A DNA stretch of 64,000 bases from Saccharicrinis aurantiacus (GCF_001660705.2 NZ_LYBV02000026.1:124001-188000), one strand, 5' to 3'. Counted from the first letter of the stretch, positions 1-9,106 are shown. Notes: generated by a model from the letters alone, not told the origin. Program-made: numbers and translations.

Positions 1-88
1 TTTGTATGCTAACACTTACAGAATACCTCTTAGGTTGTTTATGTTAATTTAATATATGTATATTAGTGTCATCGAAAAATTAAACCAC

Positions 89-676
89 ATGAACAAACTT
101 CTACTATTATTACTCACATGCTTTTTATTAGAAGGCAATGCTCAAACAAAAGGAGATTTTAACACACTCCTTAAAGATCATAATATTCAGTTTAAAGCTC
201 CAACGGGTTTCAAGTCAACGCCTGTTATCGAAAATCCAGATTTAACTTATAACTATGCCTTGCTTAGTGTTAAGGATAGCATTGAGGTGCGTTATACAAT
301 ATTCCCTTTAGCTAGTTTAATGTCGGATTACGAAACTAATTTGGCTGATCCTAATGTAACAGTAGTAAACCCAAATAAATACTATGAGTCAATGTATATG
401 GCAAATATTCTTAGTATTTCTCAGTTGGGTGCAGGTAATATGCCAACTCAAAACAGCCTGCATAGCGAGGTTGCTAGAATTGAGTTTAATGCCGACTTTG
501 CTGCAACTTCCTTATTCGATTGTAATTCAGAATACGCAAAAGACTACGATCACTGTTTGTTTATTTTAGTGCACAAAGAGAATGTTGCAGATATTTATAT
601 CTCCATTTTAAGTGACGATCAAGGTAAAATTGAAGAGAAATTACTAGAGGTATTTAAAAGTATCAACTTCAAATAA
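89..676 (+). CDS. Exported protein of unknown function
   Basis: 195 residues from the ATG at 89. An in-frame ATG at 56 exists, but the Met at 89 is followed directly by a classic signal peptide (Lys then a run of Leu, ending in GNAQ), so 89 is the better start. The mature part of about 175 residues has no membrane segment and no motif I recognise. It contains two Cys (FDCNSEY and HCLFILV) that could form a disulphide. It is probably periplasmic or secreted. It converges with the transglycosylase gene across a shared hairpin. Function unknown. Confidence 0.7.
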   Translation: MNKLLLLLLTCFLLEGNAQTKGDFNTLLKDHNIQFKAPTGFKSTPVIENPDLTYNYALLSVKDSIEVRYTIFPLASLMSDYETNLADPNVTVVNPNKYYESMYMANILSISQLGAGNMPTQNSLHSEVARIEFNADFAATSLFDCNSEYAKDYDHCLFILVHKENVADIYISILSDDQGKIEEKLLEVFKSINFK

Positions 677-681
677 ATTGT

Positions 682-719
682 AATTCTAATATCAATAACT
701 TTCTGTTGATATTGGAATT
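682..719. terminator. Bidirectional hairpin between convergent genes
   Basis: A 14-bp stem with one G-T pair (682-695 with 706-719) and a 10-nt loop lies exactly between two convergent genes. U-tracts are weak on both strands, so termination strength is uncertain. Confidence 0.5.
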
Positions 720-734
720 ATAATCAAATGAGAA

Positions 735-1670
735 TTACCTTTTAGGAAGGGCAATTGAGTATTCCTTTTTTCTAGTATTGGTTAATGCATTGGCACGTAA
801 CCATGGATTTAAGTCTTTAAACTCTTTGTAAGAACTATTGTGTTGTTTGGCAAACTCGGCAATATTAACAATGGTACTATCAACTTTAATTATATTTGTA
901 GGAATAGCGCCATACAAATGATCCTCATCAACATGGAAGCCGTAAAAATCAGGATGCGTAAGTATTTCTTTAATGGCTAAAATACGATATACATATCTTC
1001 CGGTTTCTTCACCTAATAATAACTCGTAATAATTATCAATTAATTGCTTGTTTAGCTGCTTTTTTATTCCTGTTCTGCCGGCATTGTATGATGCAGCTAC
1101 TAAAGTCCAGTCTCCAAACTCAGCATGCATTTTATTAAAGTACTTGCAGGCAGCCACTGTTGCCTTTTCTATATTGTAGCGTTCATCAACCTCGGTAGTA
1201 ACTTCAAGTCCATACTCGCGACCTGTAGTTTTCATAAATTGCCAAATTCCGGCTGCTCCTGCAGGAGAAATTGCTCGTGGCATTAAGCTACTTTCAATAA
1301 CAGCTAAGTATTTAAAGTCGTCAGGAATGTTATTTTCTTTTAGAATAGGTTCTATAATCGGAAAATATCTATTACATCGTTTCACAAACAATACTGTTTG
1401 CGATTGCCAATAGGTATTTACCAGTAATTCTCTATCAAAGTTTTCTTTAACCCAATGCTTCTCAAGGGGTACTTTTTCACCGGCAAAATTTAATTGGTTT
1501 GGTATTTCGAGTGAATGAATAGAGTAGGGGTTTACTTCCTCTAGAGGAATGGCTTCTTTACTTTCTGGTGGTGTTGAGTTAACAAACAATTGCGAAATAA
1601 TAAAAATGGCAATTATTGCTGAGCTAATGGTTAATATTCGGATTGATATATTGTGAAATGATTGCTTCAT
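735..1670 (-). CDS. Membrane-anchored lytic transglycosylase (SLT/GH23, MltD-like)
   Basis: 311 residues. An N-terminal membrane anchor (about 11-30) is followed by an SLT/GH23 domain (about 100-235) that cleaves the MurNAc-GlcNAc bond of peptidoglycan with formation of 1,6-anhydroMurNAc. The catalytic Glu is E126 in the motif AVIESSL. Other family motifs are SPAGAAGIWQFM (about 135-146) and AASYNAGR (about 192-199). The C-terminal 50 residues (INIAEFAKQH..YKEFKDLNPWL-like) look like a single degenerate LysM peptidoglycan-binding repeat. This matches MltD-type enzymes of Bacteroidetes. It acts at the periplasmic face of the wall in turnover or remodelling. It stands alone between a convergent gene and pdxA. 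Confidence 0.9.
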   Translation of the reverse strand: MKQSFHNISIRILTISSAIIAIFIISQLFVNSTPPESKEAIPLEEVNPYSIHSLEIPNQLNFAGEKVPLEKHWVKENFDRELLVNTYWQSQTVLFVKRCNRYFPIIEPILKENNIPDDFKYLAVIESSLMPRAISPAGAAGIWQFMKTTGREYGLEVTTEVDERYNIEKATVAACKYFNKMHAEFGDWTLVAASYNAGRTGIKKQLNKQLIDNYYELLLGEETGRYVYRILAIKEILTHPDFYGFHVDEDHLYGAIPTNIIKVDSTIVNIAEFAKQHNSSYKEFKDLNPWLRANALTNTRKKEYSIALPKR

Positions 1671-1878
1671 GATTCTTTTTTTAGTGTGATATTCATTATT
1701 ATTTTATGAATATCAGGTACTGAGATTTTAATTTTACGGTATAGTAAAGATGCAACTTTATTGTACCAATGTCCATACAATTAACATACCATCATACATA
1801 AATTGATGAATTATAATAGCTTTGATTTTAAGGAGTACTAGCTGTTGTTAAGTAATACTATTTGAAACGAGGTGTAAC

Positions 1879-1905
1879 AAAAAAAGAGGCTGATTTATCA
1901 GCCTC
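1879..1905 (-). terminator. Rho-independent terminator of pdxA
   Basis: A perfect 8-bp stem GAGGCTGA/TCAGCCTC with a 4-nt loop, followed on the minus strand by a run of seven T. It lies 26 nt past the pdxA stop codon. Confidence 0.85.
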
Positions 1906-1930
1906 TATTCTTATATGTTTACACTTTAAA

Positions 1931-3037
1931 TTAAGCTTCGTTTTCTTGCTTAGGCTCTTCCTTTGGTAATTCAACATCAAGTTTATCATCCATTTTAGAG
2001 ATATCGTAAGAACGTAATGGCCTTTTGCTAATCTCAGCATTATTATTTCTGCTTTTATAAATGTCGATAGCCTGATATAAAGCCTGACGGAATGATTCTG
2101 GATCAGCCTTATCCTGTCCTGCTATTTCAAATGCAGTGCCATGGTCAGGACTAGTACGAACTACAGGCAGACCAGCTGTGAAATTAACCCCATTAGAGAA
2201 TGATAGTGTTTTAAATGGTATTAAACCTTGATCGTGGTACATTGCCAATACAGCATCAAACTTTGAAAGGTTATTTGAACCAAAGAAACCATCAGCAGGG
2301 TAGGGCCCAAGTGCCATAATACCCAATGATTTTGCTTTTTCTATGGCCGGAATAATTACATCAATTTCCTCTTTACCTATTAAGCCATTATCGCCTGCAT
2401 GTGGGTTCAAGCCCAATACGGCAATTTTTGGTTTGCGTATGGTAAAGTCATTTTTTAGTGAGTGATTTAATATACGCAGTTTATCAACAATTTTATCTGT
2501 GTTTATGGCGTTAGATACTTGTGTTACCGGTATATGTCCTGTAACAACACCTACTTTCATAATATCACTGATTAGTAACATTAATGAGCCATTATCGCTA
2601 AACTTTTGCTCAAGATATTCGGTATGCCCTGGAAACGAAAACTCATCAGACTGAATGTTCTTTTTATGGATTGGAGCTGTAACAAGCGCATCAATATTAC
2701 CATCTTTAAGATCGTTAGTGGCTTTTTCAATGGCCATATATGCAGCAGTACCTCCATCTTTAGTGGCTTTACCTAATTCAACTCTTACTTCGTCATCAAC
2801 ACAGTTGATAATATTAACCCTTTTAGGATGCGCTTCGTTAGCTTCCTTAATATTATTTAAACTAAAGTTAGCTATGTTTAGTGTTTTGCGGTGGTAAGCA
2901 GCTACTTTAGACGATCCGTAAATTACTGGTGTACAAAAGTCCAACATACGGTTGTCGGCTAAAGTTTTGAAAATTATCTCATAACCAATTCCGTTAATAT
3001 CGCCATGAGTAATTCCTATTTTTATTTTTCCTTTCAT
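1931..3037 (-). CDS. pdxA: 4-hydroxythreonine-4-phosphate dehydrogenase PdxA
   Basis: 368 residues. It oxidises 4-phosphohydroxy-L-threonine with NAD to the aminoketone precursor used by PdxJ in DXP-dependent pyridoxal phosphate synthesis. Diagnostic motifs are GITHGDINGIGYE at the N-terminus, VTAPIHKKN, the metal-binding His residues in FPGHTEYL, NPHAGD and YHDQG, and TSPDHGTAFEIAG. The length is somewhat above the usual ~330-350 because of an acidic Lys/Glu-rich tail after about 345, which is not part of the fold. It is transcribed alone with its own terminator. pdxJ is not in the window. Confidence 0.95.
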   Translation of the reverse strand: MKGKIKIGITHGDINGIGYEIIFKTLADNRMLDFCTPVIYGSSKVAAYHRKTLNIANFSLNNIKEANEAHPKRVNIINCVDDEVRVELGKATKDGGTAAYMAIEKATNDLKDGNIDALVTAPIHKKNIQSDEFSFPGHTEYLEQKFSDNGSLMLLISDIMKVGVVTGHIPVTQVSNAINTDKIVDKLRILNHSLKNDFTIRKPKIAVLGLNPHAGDNGLIGKEEIDVIIPAIEKAKSLGIMALGPYPADGFFGSNNLSKFDAVLAMYHDQGLIPFKTLSFSNGVNFTAGLPVVRTSPDHGTAFEIAGQDKADPESFRQALYQAIDIYKSRNNNAEISKRPLRSYDISKMDDKLDVELPKEEPKQENEA

Positions 3038-3241
3038 TTTGGTCTCCTATTGTGAGTATTTCGATTGGATTAATCGGCATACTAGTTTTGTGAGTTAGGT
3101 TATTTACCCTTAACCCATGCTAATTGCAACAATATACTTAAAGTTTGTAAAGATAAAAACAAAAGGCAAAAGATAAGACCTTTTAGATAAGAGATGTTAG
3201 TTTATAGATCATAGACTAATTGAAATATCTTAGCCTTTTGC

Positions 3242-3384
3242 GCAGTAGGGTATGAAACGGCAGTGATTGCTTTAGGCTGCCGATTTTATAAGGAGGGTGT
3301 AGGCGACCGCAGGAAGCCCACGCACCGACTATATAAAACGAGCCGCCTAAAGTAATTACTATAGTGGAATGCCCGTATAACTGC
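3242..3384. repeat. Imperfect fold-back element (~143 bp)
   Basis: In the 429-bp gap between pdxA and the aminopeptidase gene, two arms of about 50-60 nt are imperfect reverse complements of each other (e.g. TGATTGCTTTAGGC on the left against GCCTAAAGTAATTA on the right). The apex is a GC-richer sequence around AGGCGACCGCAGGAAGCC. It is more GC-rich than the surrounding intergenic DNA and contains no ORF. It looks like a non-coding interspersed palindromic element or a small MITE. Only one copy is in this window. Confidence 0.55.
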
Positions 3385-3401
3385 CCAAATTATTTTGGGA
3401 T

Positions 3402-3442
3402 AAAAGAAAAAAGCGTCAAGGATAATGCTATCCTTAACGCTT
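3402..3442 (-). terminator. Rho-independent terminator of the aminopeptidase gene
   Basis: Stem AAGCGT(T/C)AAGGAT paired across a short loop, with an A/T-rich run reading TTTTTTCTTTT on the minus strand. It lies about 25 nt past the stop at 3467. Confidence 0.8.
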
Positions 3443-3466
3443 TTATATTATGATGTATAGAGCTTA

Positions 3467-4894
3467 TTACTTGCTTAAGCCCTTAAAGAATTGGTATAAT
3501 AAACGAACGCCAACTCCTGAGCCGCCTTTACCACGATAGCTGCTTTTTTTAAGGTGAAATGAAGGACCTGCAATATCAAGGTGAATCCATGGATAGTTGG
3601 TGAATTTAGCTAAGAATTTACCTGCGGTAATTGAGCCTCCTTCGCGGCTACCTAGATTCTTAATATCAGCAATGTCTGACTTAATCAACTCATCGTAATC
3701 GCTCCAAAAAGGGAAGCGCACTACGCGCTCGTGAGTGGCATAGCCATCTGCTTCTAATTGTGCAAAAGTAGCATCGCTTGCCGTTCCCATACCTACAGTA
3801 CCATACTCGCCAATTGCCATAACAGCCGAACCTGTTAATGTAGCTAAATCAATTACTAATTCAGGCTCGTATTTATTGGCGTAACTAATAGCGTCGGCCA
3901 TAATTAAACGACCTTCGGCATCGGTATTTAGTACCTCTACGGTTAAGCCGTTGTGCATGGTTAAAATATCGCCTGGTACTATTGCGTTTTCGCCTGGGCG
4001 ATTATCTGTAGCAGGTACCAAACCGATAATATGTATTGGTAATTTGTTTTTAGCAATGGCCGCCATTGTTCCGATAACCGAAGCTGCTCCACCCATATCA
4101 CATTTCATGGTATCTAAACTTCCGGGAGGCGTTTTTAGATTAATACCACCCGTATCAAATACCACACCTTTACCCACTAATACGTAGGGTTTTGTGTTTT
4201 TAGCATTCTCGGGTTTCCACTCCATTATGGTAAATGTAGGCGGATCGATACTACCTTTGTTTACGCCCAATAAACCTCCAAACTTAAGAGCTTCAATCTT
4301 AGTTTTGTTAAGCACTTCGGTAGTAAAACCATCCTTTTGACCTTGTGCCACCATAAAGTCGGCAATGTCAGTGGCATTTAATCTATCTACCGGAGTATTT
4401 ACTAAATCGCGTGTGATATAAACAGAATCAACAATGTGATTTAGTTCTGTAATTTGATCCTCGGTAATTACTTCAGACTGCACTGTAACCTCAGTTAGTG
4501 CAAATTCCTTTTCTTTACCTTCAGTTTTATAGTTGAAGCTGTAGGCACTTAAGGCAATCCCTTCGGCTAAAGCCAAAGTTGATTGTGTGCATCCCTTTAA
4601 ATCTAGAACAGAAACCGTATTTAGATCCTCGCCTTTTAGGGTTTTAAATATGCTATTACCTTTTTTGCGTAAGCTTTCTAATTCATCGTTTCCATCTTTA
4701 TCGCTTAACACAATAAATAAAAAGTTGCTTAGCTGATTTAAAGTAATTAGTTTTTTATCGGCATCAAGCTTGCCTTGTATGTATGCCAATTCGTTAGAAT
4801 TTAGCGATAGTTGCGATAAATCGTCGGCCTTACTAATGATAACCGCTTTGTTGCTATTGTCCAAAGCTTGAGCCTTAATTATAGTTGGTTGCAT
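3467..4894 (-). CDS. pepA: Cytosolic leucyl aminopeptidase (M17)
   Basis: 475 residues, normal for M17. It is a two-metal exopeptidase that removes N-terminal residues from peptides in the cytoplasm. The N-terminal macro-like domain (1 to about 165) is divergent, as is usual. The catalytic domain carries the metal-ligand and active-site blocks VGKGVVFDTGGINLK, MKCDMGGAA and NTDAEGRLIMADA. The GGSITAGKFL block near the C-terminus is also typical. There is no signal peptide. It is the last gene before its own terminator, and the upstream gene at 5058 is 163 nt away, so it may have its own promoter. Confidence 0.95.
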   Translation of the reverse strand: MQPTIIKAQALDNSNKAVIISKADDLSQLSLNSNELAYIQGKLDADKKLITLNQLSNFLFIVLSDKDGNDELESLRKKGNSIFKTLKGEDLNTVSVLDLKGCTQSTLALAEGIALSAYSFNYKTEGKEKEFALTEVTVQSEVITEDQITELNHIVDSVYITRDLVNTPVDRLNATDIADFMVAQGQKDGFTTEVLNKTKIEALKFGGLLGVNKGSIDPPTFTIMEWKPENAKNTKPYVLVGKGVVFDTGGINLKTPPGSLDTMKCDMGGAASVIGTMAAIAKNKLPIHIIGLVPATDNRPGENAIVPGDILTMHNGLTVEVLNTDAEGRLIMADAISYANKYEPELVIDLATLTGSAVMAIGEYGTVGMGTASDATFAQLEADGYATHERVVRFPFWSDYDELIKSDIADIKNLGSREGGSITAGKFLAKFTNYPWIHLDIAGPSFHLKKSSYRGKGGSGVGVRLLYQFFKGLSK

Positions 4895-5057
4895 GTATTT
4901 TTAATTGTTAATTATCAATTGTTAATGGTTAATAAACTTACAGTTTCTGCATGTAGGGGAGTAGTTATTCTGCAATAGGCTTTAGGCTAATTTCTAAGTT
5001 GCCTTATTACTCTATTTAAGTCACTACTGACTACTAACTAAAAACTATACAATCTTA

Positions 5058-5453
5058 TTAAGTCAATTCGTTGCTATTTTGTTTGCTTTGCTGGCGAAAA
5101 TAATCTCGGGTAATTACCTTTTTAAGCTCGCGGTGTATGATTAACTCTGTGATTACTTCGTCGTAATGGCTATCGGGCATTTCGTTCTGATACATGGCAA
5201 TTTGTTGCTCACTCACATCAATACGATATAAAAAATGCATAAACTGCTCCATGTTGTTTGCCAATAAATCGGCCACATAAAACTTCATTTGGTGAAATAG
5301 CTCGTCGTAGAATATATCAGCCTGCTCCGAGAAGTGAATGGTAAAACCAAACTCCGCAAAGTCTTTCTGAATTTGTTTACCCGTTTCAATAATCAGTTCG
5401 TTTTTACGCGTTGCCTGTTGCAAGGCAGCGCGCGTTAAACTAGGAAAACCCAT
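5058..5453 (-). CDS. Conserved hypothetical protein, 131 aa
   Basis: A cytoplasmic-looking, largely alpha-helical protein with no signal peptide or membrane segment. It contains several His/Glu residues (HQMKFYVADLL, ELIIHRELKK) but no motif I can name. It lies 67 nt downstream of the DUF4837 lipoprotein gene on the same strand and could be co-transcribed with it. Codon use and composition match its neighbours, so it is very likely a real gene. Confidence 0.75.
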   Translation of the reverse strand: MGFPSLTRAALQQATRKNELIIETGKQIQKDFAEFGFTIHFSEQADIFYDELFHQMKFYVADLLANNMEQFMHFLYRIDVSEQQIAMYQNEMPDSHYDEVITELIIHRELKKVITRDYFRQQSKQNSNELT

Positions 5454-5520
5454 GTTGTAGAGTTGTTAATTGTTAATTATAATTTGTTAATGGATTTACC
5501 TATCCGGAATCCATACAAGC

Positions 5521-6534
5521 CTACTTAGTAGCTGTTTCAGTTGCTTTTTTTATAGGTTTGTAGGTGCGTAAAACAGCCTCTAACTGGCGCATCATATTGC
5601 GTTTGTTAGGTTTTGTAGGGTTGTATGCATACCCTTCGGTAACTGTTATTTTATTGGTTTCTTTATTTAGGTGCGAGTAGCTAATAAATGGTCCGCCCAT
5701 CATATCGCCTTCAACACGCCACAAGCCACGTAGCTCAATAACATTTTTATCGTTAGGGGTATTAATTACCTGATAGCTAACCGGAAATTTAGGTTCCGTA
5801 GTCATGTAGGAACCCTCACTTGGTCCAGGAACTTGAGCCTTAAGCATCTCGTAGCGTTTGTTAAGTAAATACTCTTTAGAGAAGGAACCTTCGCCCACAT
5901 AATCAATTTGGTAAGTGATAACTCCTAGGCTCGATGATGCTGTTTCGTGCGACATCCATAGCACCTCATCGTTTCTTTTGCGTAAGCTAAATTCGCGCGG
6001 TACATTAATCACGTAATCGTAGTTCTCTTTCATTAAGTCCGTCATTTCCTTACTAAAAGTCTTTGTATAAAACTTATTTAGTCTATCGCGTTCAGCCTTG
6101 GTAAAAAAGCCCACAAGCTTTAGTTCATTCTCTTCAATCTGTAGTTTTAAACTACTCGTATCCTTAGCAAATACCTTAACCAGTGCCTGATCTCGAGCCC
6201 AAGTTTCTTTATAAAACTTAATACCTTCTTCCTTCACCTTTGCACCCACTTCAACAATAACAATATTACGGTAAGTCTTCATAAAATCAGAAAACGAGCG
6301 GTAGGGTATCACCGAAGCATCAAACATGGGTTCTTCTTGTGGCAGGCCAATCATAGGCTGAACCATAATGTCCCAAATCATTTTACCTCCTTCCGATTTC
6401 TTTACAGAATCGTTCATTACAATTACCATAACTCCCGCTTTGCCCGAAGGTGCAGGTTTATGTGCATTAGGTTTTGTTTTACAGGCCGATAGTGATATAA
6501 CCATAGCCGTAATAATATACAGTAGATTGCGCAT
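5521..6534 (-). CDS. DUF4837 family lipoprotein
   Basis: 337 residues. A lipoprotein signal peptide with lipobox LSAC (Cys18) is followed by a ~300-residue domain that I recognise as DUF4837, a family found in Bacteroidetes. Typical features are an early block around VMNDSVKKSEGG, then IPYRSFSDFMKTYRNIV and a WMSHETASSSLGVITYQIDY segment. It is probably anchored in the inner or outer membrane facing the periplasm. The biochemical role of the family is not known to me. It is transcribed towards the 131-aa gene. Confidence 0.8.
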   Translation of the reverse strand: MRNLLYIITAMVISLSACKTKPNAHKPAPSGKAGVMVIVMNDSVKKSEGGKMIWDIMVQPMIGLPQEEPMFDASVIPYRSFSDFMKTYRNIVIVEVGAKVKEEGIKFYKETWARDQALVKVFAKDTSSLKLQIEENELKLVGFFTKAERDRLNKFYTKTFSKEMTDLMKENYDYVINVPREFSLRKRNDEVLWMSHETASSSLGVITYQIDYVGEGSFSKEYLLNKRYEMLKAQVPGPSEGSYMTTEPKFPVSYQVINTPNDKNVIELRGLWRVEGDMMGGPFISYSHLNKETNKITVTEGYAYNPTKPNKRNMMRQLEAVLRTYKPIKKATETATK

Positions 6535-6692
6535 ATAATGATTGTTTATTTATGGGTTGATATTAATTGATACACAAATGTACAAAACATTATCAAACGT
6601 ACTACACTAGCTTGCGAGTATCAAGTATGAAGATGAATGGTTTATTAAAACACCTAGTAAGCTGTAAGTCTCATTAACAACTAATAATTAAC

Positions 6693-6783
6693 TTGGGGCT
6701 TCCCTGCGGGGCGGGCTAAACGCTATATCTTTGCTTCGCCATAATGGGCTCACAAAGGATGCCGCTCTTATCCCTAAGCCAAA
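6693..6783 (+). repeat. Interspersed structured repeat, copy A (~88 bp)
   Basis: One of four near-identical intergenic copies in this window (others at 28782-28873, 32802-32890 and 39349-39433). The core order is GGGGCTTCC..., then GCTATATCTTTG, then CGCCATAATGGGCTC, then CAAAGGATGCCG, then TATCCCTAAGCC. The ends pair (GGCTT with AAGCC) and the inner CTTTG pairs with CAAAG, so the transcript or single strand can fold into a long hairpin. It sits in the 406-bp gap before ispE; the rest of that gap is AT-rich with only a promoter recognisable. Confidence 0.85.
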
Positions 6784-6912
6784 TAACTGCAAGCACTTAA
6801 ATCCTATAACTAATATTAGTAAATATTTCTCACTGATAATACTTATTCATCTTATTGTTCATTTTCAAATTCTATTCGCACATATCTTCTACTAAAAACT
6901 AACGAACTATTG

Positions 6913-6920
6913 TATATTTG
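6913..6920 (+). promoter_or_regulatory. Promoter -7 box of ispE
   Basis: TATATTTG matches the Bacteroidetes -7 consensus TAnnTTTG and lies about 20 nt before the ispE ATG at 6941. Confidence 0.55.
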
Positions 6921-6940
6921 TCGCAATAAAAACAATACAT

Positions 6941-7753
6941 ATGATTTGCTTTCCCAATGCTAAAATAAACATAGGACTTAATATTACCGAAAAACGTAAA
7001 GACGGTTACCATAACCTAGAAACCGTATTTTACCCTATAGCACTTTGCGATTCACTCGAAATTATAGAAAATAAAGAATCTAACGAGCCCTATATTTGGA
7101 GTTCCTCTGGTTTAGTTATTGATGGCGATGCTAAAGACAACCTCTGTATTAAGGCACTCTTAAAGCTGAAAGAAGACTTTGATATACCTCCGATAAAAAT
7201 ACATTTACATAAAGTAATACCTTTTGGTGCTGGTATTGGTGGCGGATCAGCTGATGCAGCATTTACCCTAAGCACAATAAATACTTTGTTTAAATTGGGC
7301 CTAAGCAAAGATGAACTCATCGCTTATGCAGCCAAAATTGGTGCCGACTGTGCTTTTTTTATTTTAAACACACCGTGTTTCGCCTCTGGCATTGGTGAAG
7401 AACTTCAAACCATTGATTTAAACCTGCAAGGCTATCATCTTGTGCTAATCAAACCAAACGTTCATATTTCAACGGCAGAAGCTTTTAGTGGTATTACACC
7501 TCAAAAGCCAAAGCATCCCATTAAGGATGCCATCAACGAACCTTTGGAGAATTGGACTACTTTAATATCTAACGATTTTGAACCAGGCATATTAAATGCT
7601 CATCCTGATATTAAAGCTATAAAAGAAGAATTCTGTAAGCTAGGTGCAATTTATGCAAGCATGACAGGCAGTGGAGCGGCCGTTTATGGTATTTTTAAAG
7701 ATAAACCTGAAATTAAAATGAAAGATTGTTATGTTTGGCAATCCGACTTATAA
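6941..7753 (+). CDS. ispE: 4-diphosphocytidyl-2-C-methyl-D-erythritol kinase IspE
   Basis: 270 residues, a GHMP-family kinase that phosphorylates CDP-methylerythritol in the MEP isoprenoid pathway. The ATP-binding glycine-rich loop PFGAGIGGGSADAAF is at 94-108. The catalytic pair is likely K8 (NAKINIGL) and D136 (GADCAFF). A C-terminal GHMP motif MTGSGAAVYGIF is present. The gene is monocistronic, with a TAnnTTTG promoter box close upstream and the tRNA-Met gene downstream. No other MEP gene lies in the window. Confidence 0.95.
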   Translation: MICFPNAKINIGLNITEKRKDGYHNLETVFYPIALCDSLEIIENKESNEPYIWSSSGLVIDGDAKDNLCIKALLKLKEDFDIPPIKIHLHKVIPFGAGIGGGSADAAFTLSTINTLFKLGLSKDELIAYAAKIGADCAFFILNTPCFASGIGEELQTIDLNLQGYHLVLIKPNVHISTAEAFSGITPQKPKHPIKDAINEPLENWTTLISNDFEPGILNAHPDIKAIKEEFCKLGAIYASMTGSGAAVYGIFKDKPEIKMKDCYVWQSDL

Positions 7754-7919
7754 TTTATTTTAAACTTTAATAAATTGAATCTTAAACAGATAAGTTTAAA
7801 GCTTAAAATAACATCAAATTATTTACAAACTTCATTTGGTAATTAACAATTAATCCTATACATTTGCCACCGCAAAAAAGGAATAACACTCCGCTTCTCT
7901 GAAGCATTTGCAACAAAAT

Positions 7920-7993
7920 GCCGAGGTAGCTCAGCTGGTTAGAGCGCATGATTCATAATCATGAGGTCGGCGGTTCAAGCCCGCCTCTCGGTA
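7920..7993 (+). tRNA. tRNA with CAT anticodon, probably elongator tRNA-Met
   Basis: 74 nt forming a full cloverleaf. The acceptor stem GCCGAGG pairs with TCTCGGT (two G-T wobbles), the D-arm contains AGCTCAGCTGGTTAGAGC, the anticodon stem is CATGA/TCATG with loop TTCATAA, and the T-arm is GGCGG-TTCAAGC-CCGCC with discriminator A. CCA is not encoded. The anticodon stem lacks the three G-C pairs of initiator tRNA and base pair 1-72 is not C-A-like, so it is not tRNA-fMet. tRNA-Ile2 (lysidine-modified CAT) cannot be excluded by eye. Confidence 0.93.
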
Positions 7994-7995
7994 CT

Positions 7996-8024
7996 AAAAG
8001 CTTCACAATTGTGAAGCTTTTTTT
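7996..8024. terminator. Perfect palindromic terminator shared by tRNA and convergent gene
   Basis: A 26-nt perfect palindrome built on AAAAGCTTCACAA/TTGTGAAGCTTTT, with a T run on the plus strand and an A run on the other side. It lies 2 nt after the tRNA and directly before the stop of the convergent lipoprotein gene at 8026, so it can serve both. Confidence 0.9.
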
Positions 8025-8025
8025 G

Positions 8026-8517
8026 TTAACGTGAAGCTTGAATCAAATTTACAACAGGAGTTACTACGATACTAGTATTTAATTCTGATGTAGATACTTC
8101 AAAACGTTCAACACCTCTAATATAAGTATGTAATCCATCCTTATAGGTATAATTTAGTTGAGGATCATCCATTCCTTTTAATAATTCTATTTCAAGCATT
8201 TTAAGCATTGTTTCAGCAGTCTCTTGATTATCCAAATGAATTATCATTTCGCTAATAAATACGCCATTATCTCCGCTATACTCACCTTTAATCACTTTAT
8301 AACAAATGGTACCATTACAGGATAAAAAAGAAATATCTTTTTCTTTCTCTTCCCACCCTAAATTTGACATGTCTTGGTTTTGAACATTATAGAACAATCT
8401 TACACCTTCAATAATGGTTGGTTCAACTATAACAAGGTTTATATCCTCCTCACCGCATGAATATATACTAACAATAAATAAAAGCACCATCAATCTTATA
8501 GAACGAATAAACTCCAT
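8026..8517 (-). CDS. Small lipoprotein of unknown function
   Basis: 163 residues with a lipoprotein signal peptide. The lipobox IYSC gives Cys21, followed by GEED. The mature part has a Cys pair (FLSCNGTICYK) that could form a disulphide, and no recognised domain. It lies 85 nt downstream of another small envelope gene on the same strand, so the two may form a unit. The stop codon abuts the palindrome after the tRNA. Confidence 0.65.
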   Translation of the reverse strand: MEFIRSIRLMVLLFIVSIYSCGEEDINLVIVEPTIIEGVRLFYNVQNQDMSNLGWEEKEKDISFLSCNGTICYKVIKGEYSGDNGVFISEMIIHLDNQETAETMLKMLEIELLKGMDDPQLNYTYKDGLHTYIRGVERFEVSTSELNTSIVVTPVVNLIQASR

Positions 8518-8602
8518 AGTAATAATATTAACAATTTAAGTAAAATGAATTCCATAATATTATACAGCAAGCGAAGGCTTGCTTATATATAGAAGAGATA
8601 GA

Positions 8603-9088
8603 CTATCTATACATCCAACTGTAAGATGTATAAAAGCCAAGGGTATATGTAACTAAATACATAACAGCGTCAACAATGTAAAATTTAAACTTTTTCTTTT
8701 CACCAATTTTGATGACCAATGCAGCAACTATTGCTGATTTTTGAACAAACTTGCATGCATGATAGCCATCGGTGGCTAATACAAATACGTTGGTGCTGCC
8801 AAAATACTTAGGCCCCTGATTTGGGTCATTATTTTTATACTTATTCACCCAAGATAGTTCTGGGTTCCAAAATTGTGCATTAGCATTAGGAAAAGTCCTT
8901 TCGAATTTATAATAATGATGCGAAAGAAGTTCAGCATGTCCATCGGCAAAACCTGCTACATACATCAATGAAGCCGATTTCCAATTCTTTGATGGAAAAT
9001 CTGTGAATGCATACCTAATAAGGCTCTGAGAATATCCTGCCAACGAGCAAAATAATAGTGTGCTAATTATTATTCTAATTTTTCTCAT
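8603..9088 (-). CDS. Small exported/membrane protein of unknown function
   Basis: 161 residues from ATG at 9088; a GTG six codons upstream would give 167 residues, but the signal peptide (MRKIRIIISTLLFCSLAGYSQ) begins at the ATG. The mature part has a motif-like stretch MYVAGFADGHAELLSHHYY and ends in a hydrophobic segment (YIVDAVMYLVTYTLGFY) that could insert in a membrane. I do not recognise the family. It lies upstream of the lipoprotein gene at 8026 and probably shares its transcript. Confidence 0.6.
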   Translation of the reverse strand: MRKIRIIISTLLFCSLAGYSQSLIRYAFTDFPSKNWKSASLMYVAGFADGHAELLSHHYYKFERTFPNANAQFWNPELSWVNKYKNNDPNQGPKYFGSTNVFVLATDGYHACKFVQKSAIVAALVIKIGEKKKFKFYIVDAVMYLVTYTLGFYTSYSWMYR

Positions 9089-9106
9089 AAAACTAGTATT
9101 AAGCAC

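Noticed and set aside
1858-2040. 60-codon minus-strand ORF over the end of pdxA and its terminator
   Set aside because: Out-of-frame shadow of pdxA; it reads through the terminator hairpin.
7920-7993. Possibility that the tRNA is initiator tRNA-fMet
   Set aside because: Anticodon stem lacks the three consecutive G-C pairs of initiators and the acceptor end is paired, so an elongator Met (or Ile2) is more likely.
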